Source: Geobacter sp.
Lineage (GTDB): Bacteria > Desulfobacterota > Desulfuromonadia > Geobacterales > Pseudopelobacteraceae
Direction: 5' to 3'
Length of the DNA: 64,000 bases
NCBI GenBank assembly: GCA_009885845.1
Contig: VFJW01000007.1
Location: 1-64,000 of the forward strand
Both the position numbers and the translations under genes were made by a program. This document shows, one piece after another, positions 61,299 through 64,000 of this stretch (the stretch's first letter is position 1; every line of letters begins with the position of its first letter). The notes beneath the pieces are model-generated. The model did no database searches, was not told where the DNA came from, and saw only the letters and a program-made list of their open reading frames with translations.

Positions 61299-64000
61299 AT
61301 GTCTGAATACCTCCACGTAGAAAAACCGTACCTCAATCAGCTTGCCACCCTCGGCTGGACGGCCATCGACCAGGGCCAGGGATTTATCCCGTCCGCACCG
61401 ACGGCCAGCCTGCGCGATACTTTTCGTGAATGGCTGCTACCCGATGTCTTCCGCAACTCAGTGCGCAACATCAACCGCACCGCCGATGGCACCCCTTGGC
61501 TGACCGACCGCCAACTCGACGATCTGCGTTCTCAAATCCTGCGCCAGCCCAACCGAACCCTGCTGGAGGCCAACGAGGCGATACAGGCGCTTTTCCTCAA
61601 GGCTCAGGTGGATCGCAACGAAATCACCGGCGAACCTGACCCGGTGGTGCACCTGATCGACTTTGCCCACCCCGAACGCAACCAGTTCCACGCCATCAAC
61701 CAGTTCCGTATCGACACCCCCGGCCACGTAAAGAAATGCATCATCCCGGATATCGTGCTCTTTGTGAACGGCATCCCACTGGTGGTAATCGAAGCCAAGA
61801 TCGGCGACGCTACCACCGCTAACCCGATGCACGCCGCCTACGAACAACTGCTCCGCTACCGCAACGGCCGCAACTCGACGGCTACCGCCGGCTTGAATGA
61901 GGGTGAGCCCCGCCTGTTCCACACTAATCTCCTGCTGATCCGCACCTGCGGTGAGAAGGCGGAGTTCGGCAGTATCACCTCGGGTCACGAACACTTTTGC
62001 GCCTGGAAGGATATCTGGCCTGAGAGTAACCGGAACTATACACCACCTCTGGGAGTCGAACGTGAACAGGAACGGTTGATCCAGGGACTTCTCGCACCGG
62101 CAACGCTGCTTGATGTGTTGCGCACCTGCACGGTCTTCATGGATACCGACTCAGGCAAGCGGGTGAAGGTGGTCTGCCGCTACCAGCAGTATCGCGCCGC
62201 TCACCGGATTGTTGAACGCCTGCGTACCGGCAAGACATCAGAGGAACGCTCTGGCGTCGTCTGGCACACCCAGGGTTCGGGCAAGTCACTTACCATGGTA
62301 TTCGTGGCGCGGATGTTGCGGGCATCACAAGACCTTTCCGACTTCAAGATCCTGCTGATCAACGACCGCGTCGATCTGGAGGATCAACTCGCTGCCACAG
62401 CCAAGTTGATCGGCGGCAAAGTGAACGTCATCGAGAGCACGGCAGAATTGCGCGAGCACCTGAGTACCGATGCCTCCGACATTAACATGGTGATGGTACA
62501 TAAATTCATGGAGCGCGCAGAGGAATTGCCGCCAATAGTGGCTGAGGCGCTGGCCAGCTATCGCCCGCCGCCGTCCGGATCAACCTTTGGCGTGGTCAAT
62601 CCGTCCGAACGCATTCTGCTGATGATTGACGAGGCGCACAGAACGCAAGGCTCTGACCTGGGTGAAAACATCTTCGAGGCATTCCCCAACGCAACCCGTA
62701 TTGCCTTTACCGGCACCCCGCTCATCTCTGAACAGCACGGCACCAAACGCACGGTGAAGCGTTTCGGCGAATACATCGACACTTACAAGCTGATGGATGC
62801 GGTGCATGACGGCGCTACGCTGCAGATCCTCTATGAAGGGCGGACGGCGGATACTGCCATCAAAGACAAGCACGGCTTCGACACCAAGTTTGAAGACCTC
62901 TTCCGTAACCGGAGCGAGGAAGAACTGGCTGCCATCAAAAAGAAGTACGGCGCCAGCGGTGATATTCTGGAAGCTGAACAGCGCATCGCGGCCATTGCCC
63001 GCGATCTGGTGGCGCACTACATCGACAATATACTCCCCGACGGTTTTAAGGCGCAGGTTGTCTGTCATTCAAAGCTGGCAGCTATCCGCTATCTGACGGC
63101 GATACGTGACGCATTGGCCGAACGGCTGGACCGGGAGAGACTCAAGCCAAAGCCCGACGAAGAGCTGATCCGGCGCATTGCCTTCCTGAAGGCTGTAGTG
63201 GTTGTATCCTCCGACTCCACAAATGAACTGGCCGCCATTACCGAGGCGCGCAAGGAGGCGAAACGCTGGAACGCGGTGGAGAACTTCTGCAAGCCTTTTG
63301 ATCTGGATGACCCGGACAAGAATCTGACCGGAATCGCCTTTCTGATCGTCTGTGACATGCTGCTGACCGGCTTCGACGCGCCGGTTGAGCAGGTTATGTA
63401 TATCGACAAGCGCCTGCGCGAGCACAACCTGCTACAGGCCATTGCCCGGGTGAACCGGGTGACGAAGAACAAGCACCGGGGCTTCATCGTCGATTACATC
63501 GGACTGGCCAACCACCTGATGGAGGCGCTCAGCATCTATTCTGAGGAAGACGCCGAAGATATCCAGCAAGGACTGAAGAACCGGCTTACTGAGCTGCCGA
63601 TTCTGGAGGAACGCTACCAGCGCCTTCTGCAGCATTTCCGCGCTGCTGGAGTGGCGGAGATCGAGCTATTTGTTAAGGGTGAACTGGCAACACCGGAGGC
63701 TGACGTAGCCGTGGTACACGCGGCGGTGGGAGCGATGCAGGATATCAAGCGTCGAGCTGACTTTGAAGTCTACCTGAATAAGTTCCTCCAAAGCCTGAAC
63801 CTGATCCTCCCCCATGCGTCAGGGCATCCCTACCGGCCACCGGCGCGGCGTTTCGGCTATCTCCTCCGCATGGTCAAGGAACGCTACAAAGACGACTCCC
63901 TCGATATTGCCGACGCCGGCGAGAAGGTGAAGGCGCTGATCAATGAGCACCTGATCGACCTGGGGATTAATCCCAAGATCCCACCTATAGAATTGCTGTC
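61299..64000 (+). CDS. hsdR: Type I restriction endonuclease subunit HsdR (3' end outside window)
   Basis: The frame is open from the ATG to the window end (900 codons). It shows the nuclease site Asp151, Glu165 and Lys167 (PDIVLF ... VIEAK), the helicase Walker A TQGSGKS (Lys329), DEAH at 444-447, FTGTPLIS, and a late motif LLTGFDAPVEQVMYIDK followed by LQAIARVNRV. It cuts DNA after translocation by the HsdMS complex. It returns to the GC-rich composition of hsdM, so the five genes between hsdS and hsdR look like an insertion. Confidence 0.94.
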   Translation, partial: MSEYLHVEKPYLNQLATLGWTAIDQGQGFIPSAPTASLRDTFREWLLPDVFRNSVRNINRTADGTPWLTDRQLDDLRSQILRQPNRTLLEANEAIQALFLKAQVDRNEITGEPDPVVHLIDFAHPERNQFHAINQFRIDTPGHVKKCIIPDIVLFVNGIPLVVIEAKIGDATTANPMHAAYEQLLRYRNGRNSTATAGLNEGEPRLFHTNLLLIRTCGEKAEFGSITSGHEHFCAWKDIWPESNRNYTPPLGVEREQERLIQGLLAPATLLDVLRTCTVFMDTDSGKRVKVVCRYQQYRAAHRIVERLRTGKTSEERSGVVWHTQGSGKSLTMVFVARMLRASQDLSDFKILLINDRVDLEDQLAATAKLIGGKVNVIESTAELREHLSTDASDINMVMVHKFMERAEELPPIVAEALASYRPPPSGSTFGVVNPSERILLMIDEAHRTQGSDLGENIFEAFPNATRIAFTGTPLISEQHGTKRTVKRFGEYIDTYKLMDAVHDGATLQILYEGRTADTAIKDKHGFDTKFEDLFRNRSEEELAAIKKKYGASGDILEAEQRIAAIARDLVAHYIDNILPDGFKAQVVCHSKLAAIRYLTAIRDALAERLDRERLKPKPDEELIRRIAFLKAVVVVSSDSTNELAAITEARKEAKRWNAVENFCKPFDLDDPDKNLTGIAFLIVCDMLLTGFDAPVEQVMYIDKRLREHNLLQAIARVNRVTKNKHRGFIVDYIGLANHLMEALSIYSEEDAEDIQQGLKNRLTELPILEERYQRLLQHFRAAGVAEIELFVKGELATPEADVAVVHAAVGAMQDIKRRADFEVYLNKFLQSLNLILPHASGHPYRPPARRFGYLLRMVKERYKDDSLDIADAGEKVKALINEHLIDLGINPKIPPIELL

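Overview
The window looks like the chromosome of a Geobacter-type anaerobe (Desulfuromonadia, formerly Deltaproteobacteria), moderately GC-rich. This is inferred from gene content: a cytochrome b558-type frdCAB operon (fumarate reductase/succinate dehydrogenase), AcnB, a UbiD-family decarboxylase, a cbb3 oxidase split over two loci, many c-di-GMP and histidine-kinase type sensors, and multicopy palindromic repeats. No insertion sequence, prophage or CRISPR array was seen.

Layout. 0-8.5 kb: end of scpB, a MEMO-family protein, a large sensor histidine kinase (minus), a UbiD decarboxylase with a two-gene ABC-2 exporter, and a Phd/PIN toxin-antitoxin pair. 8.5-15.8 kb: a histone-deacetylase-like enzyme with dbpA (minus), then ccoG-ccoI-ccoS (cbb3 oxidase maturation) and a small nucleotidyltransferase pair. 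15.8-30.1 kb: an envelope block with a YdbH/AsmA-like protein, a DUF1318 lipoprotein, a giant exported propeller/TPR/CHAT protein of about 2,785 residues, an SH3 protein and an M48 protease. 30.3-37.4 kb: acnB, DUF502, TPR, VKOR-like and GAF-GGDEF proteins, tRNA-Leu(CAA) and tgt. 37.5-50.4 kb: frdCAB, an orphan Cas6-like protein, a LolB-like lipoprotein, guaA, ccoNOQP, a YkgJ protein, nudC and lexA. 50.6-64 kb: a type I restriction-modification operon (hsdM, hsdS, hsdR; hsdR runs off the window) with about 7 kb of AT-rich cargo between hsdS and hsdR.

The most interesting region is that cargo. It holds a Sir2-domain protein coupled to a 945-residue protein of unknown function, then a three-gene set: a DUF262 (ParB-like) protein, an SMC-like ATPase with a DUF3696-like tail, and a protein I do not recognise overall. 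The last ends in a short segment resembling the catalytic core of colicin E3-type ribonucleases. All five genes lie in one direction with overlaps or tight spacing inside the hsd operon, so they look like nested anti-phage modules.

A second theme is palindromic repeats that have entered coding sequence in frame near protein N-termini (an ABC permease and a DUF1318 lipoprotein), a heptamer repeat in hsdM, and further palindromes of similar design in intergenic DNA. A third is respiration: the cbb3 oxidase has an unusual haem arrangement (two c-haems on CcoO, one on CcoP), and acnB and frdCAB share a 10-bp palindrome-like site in their upstream regions.
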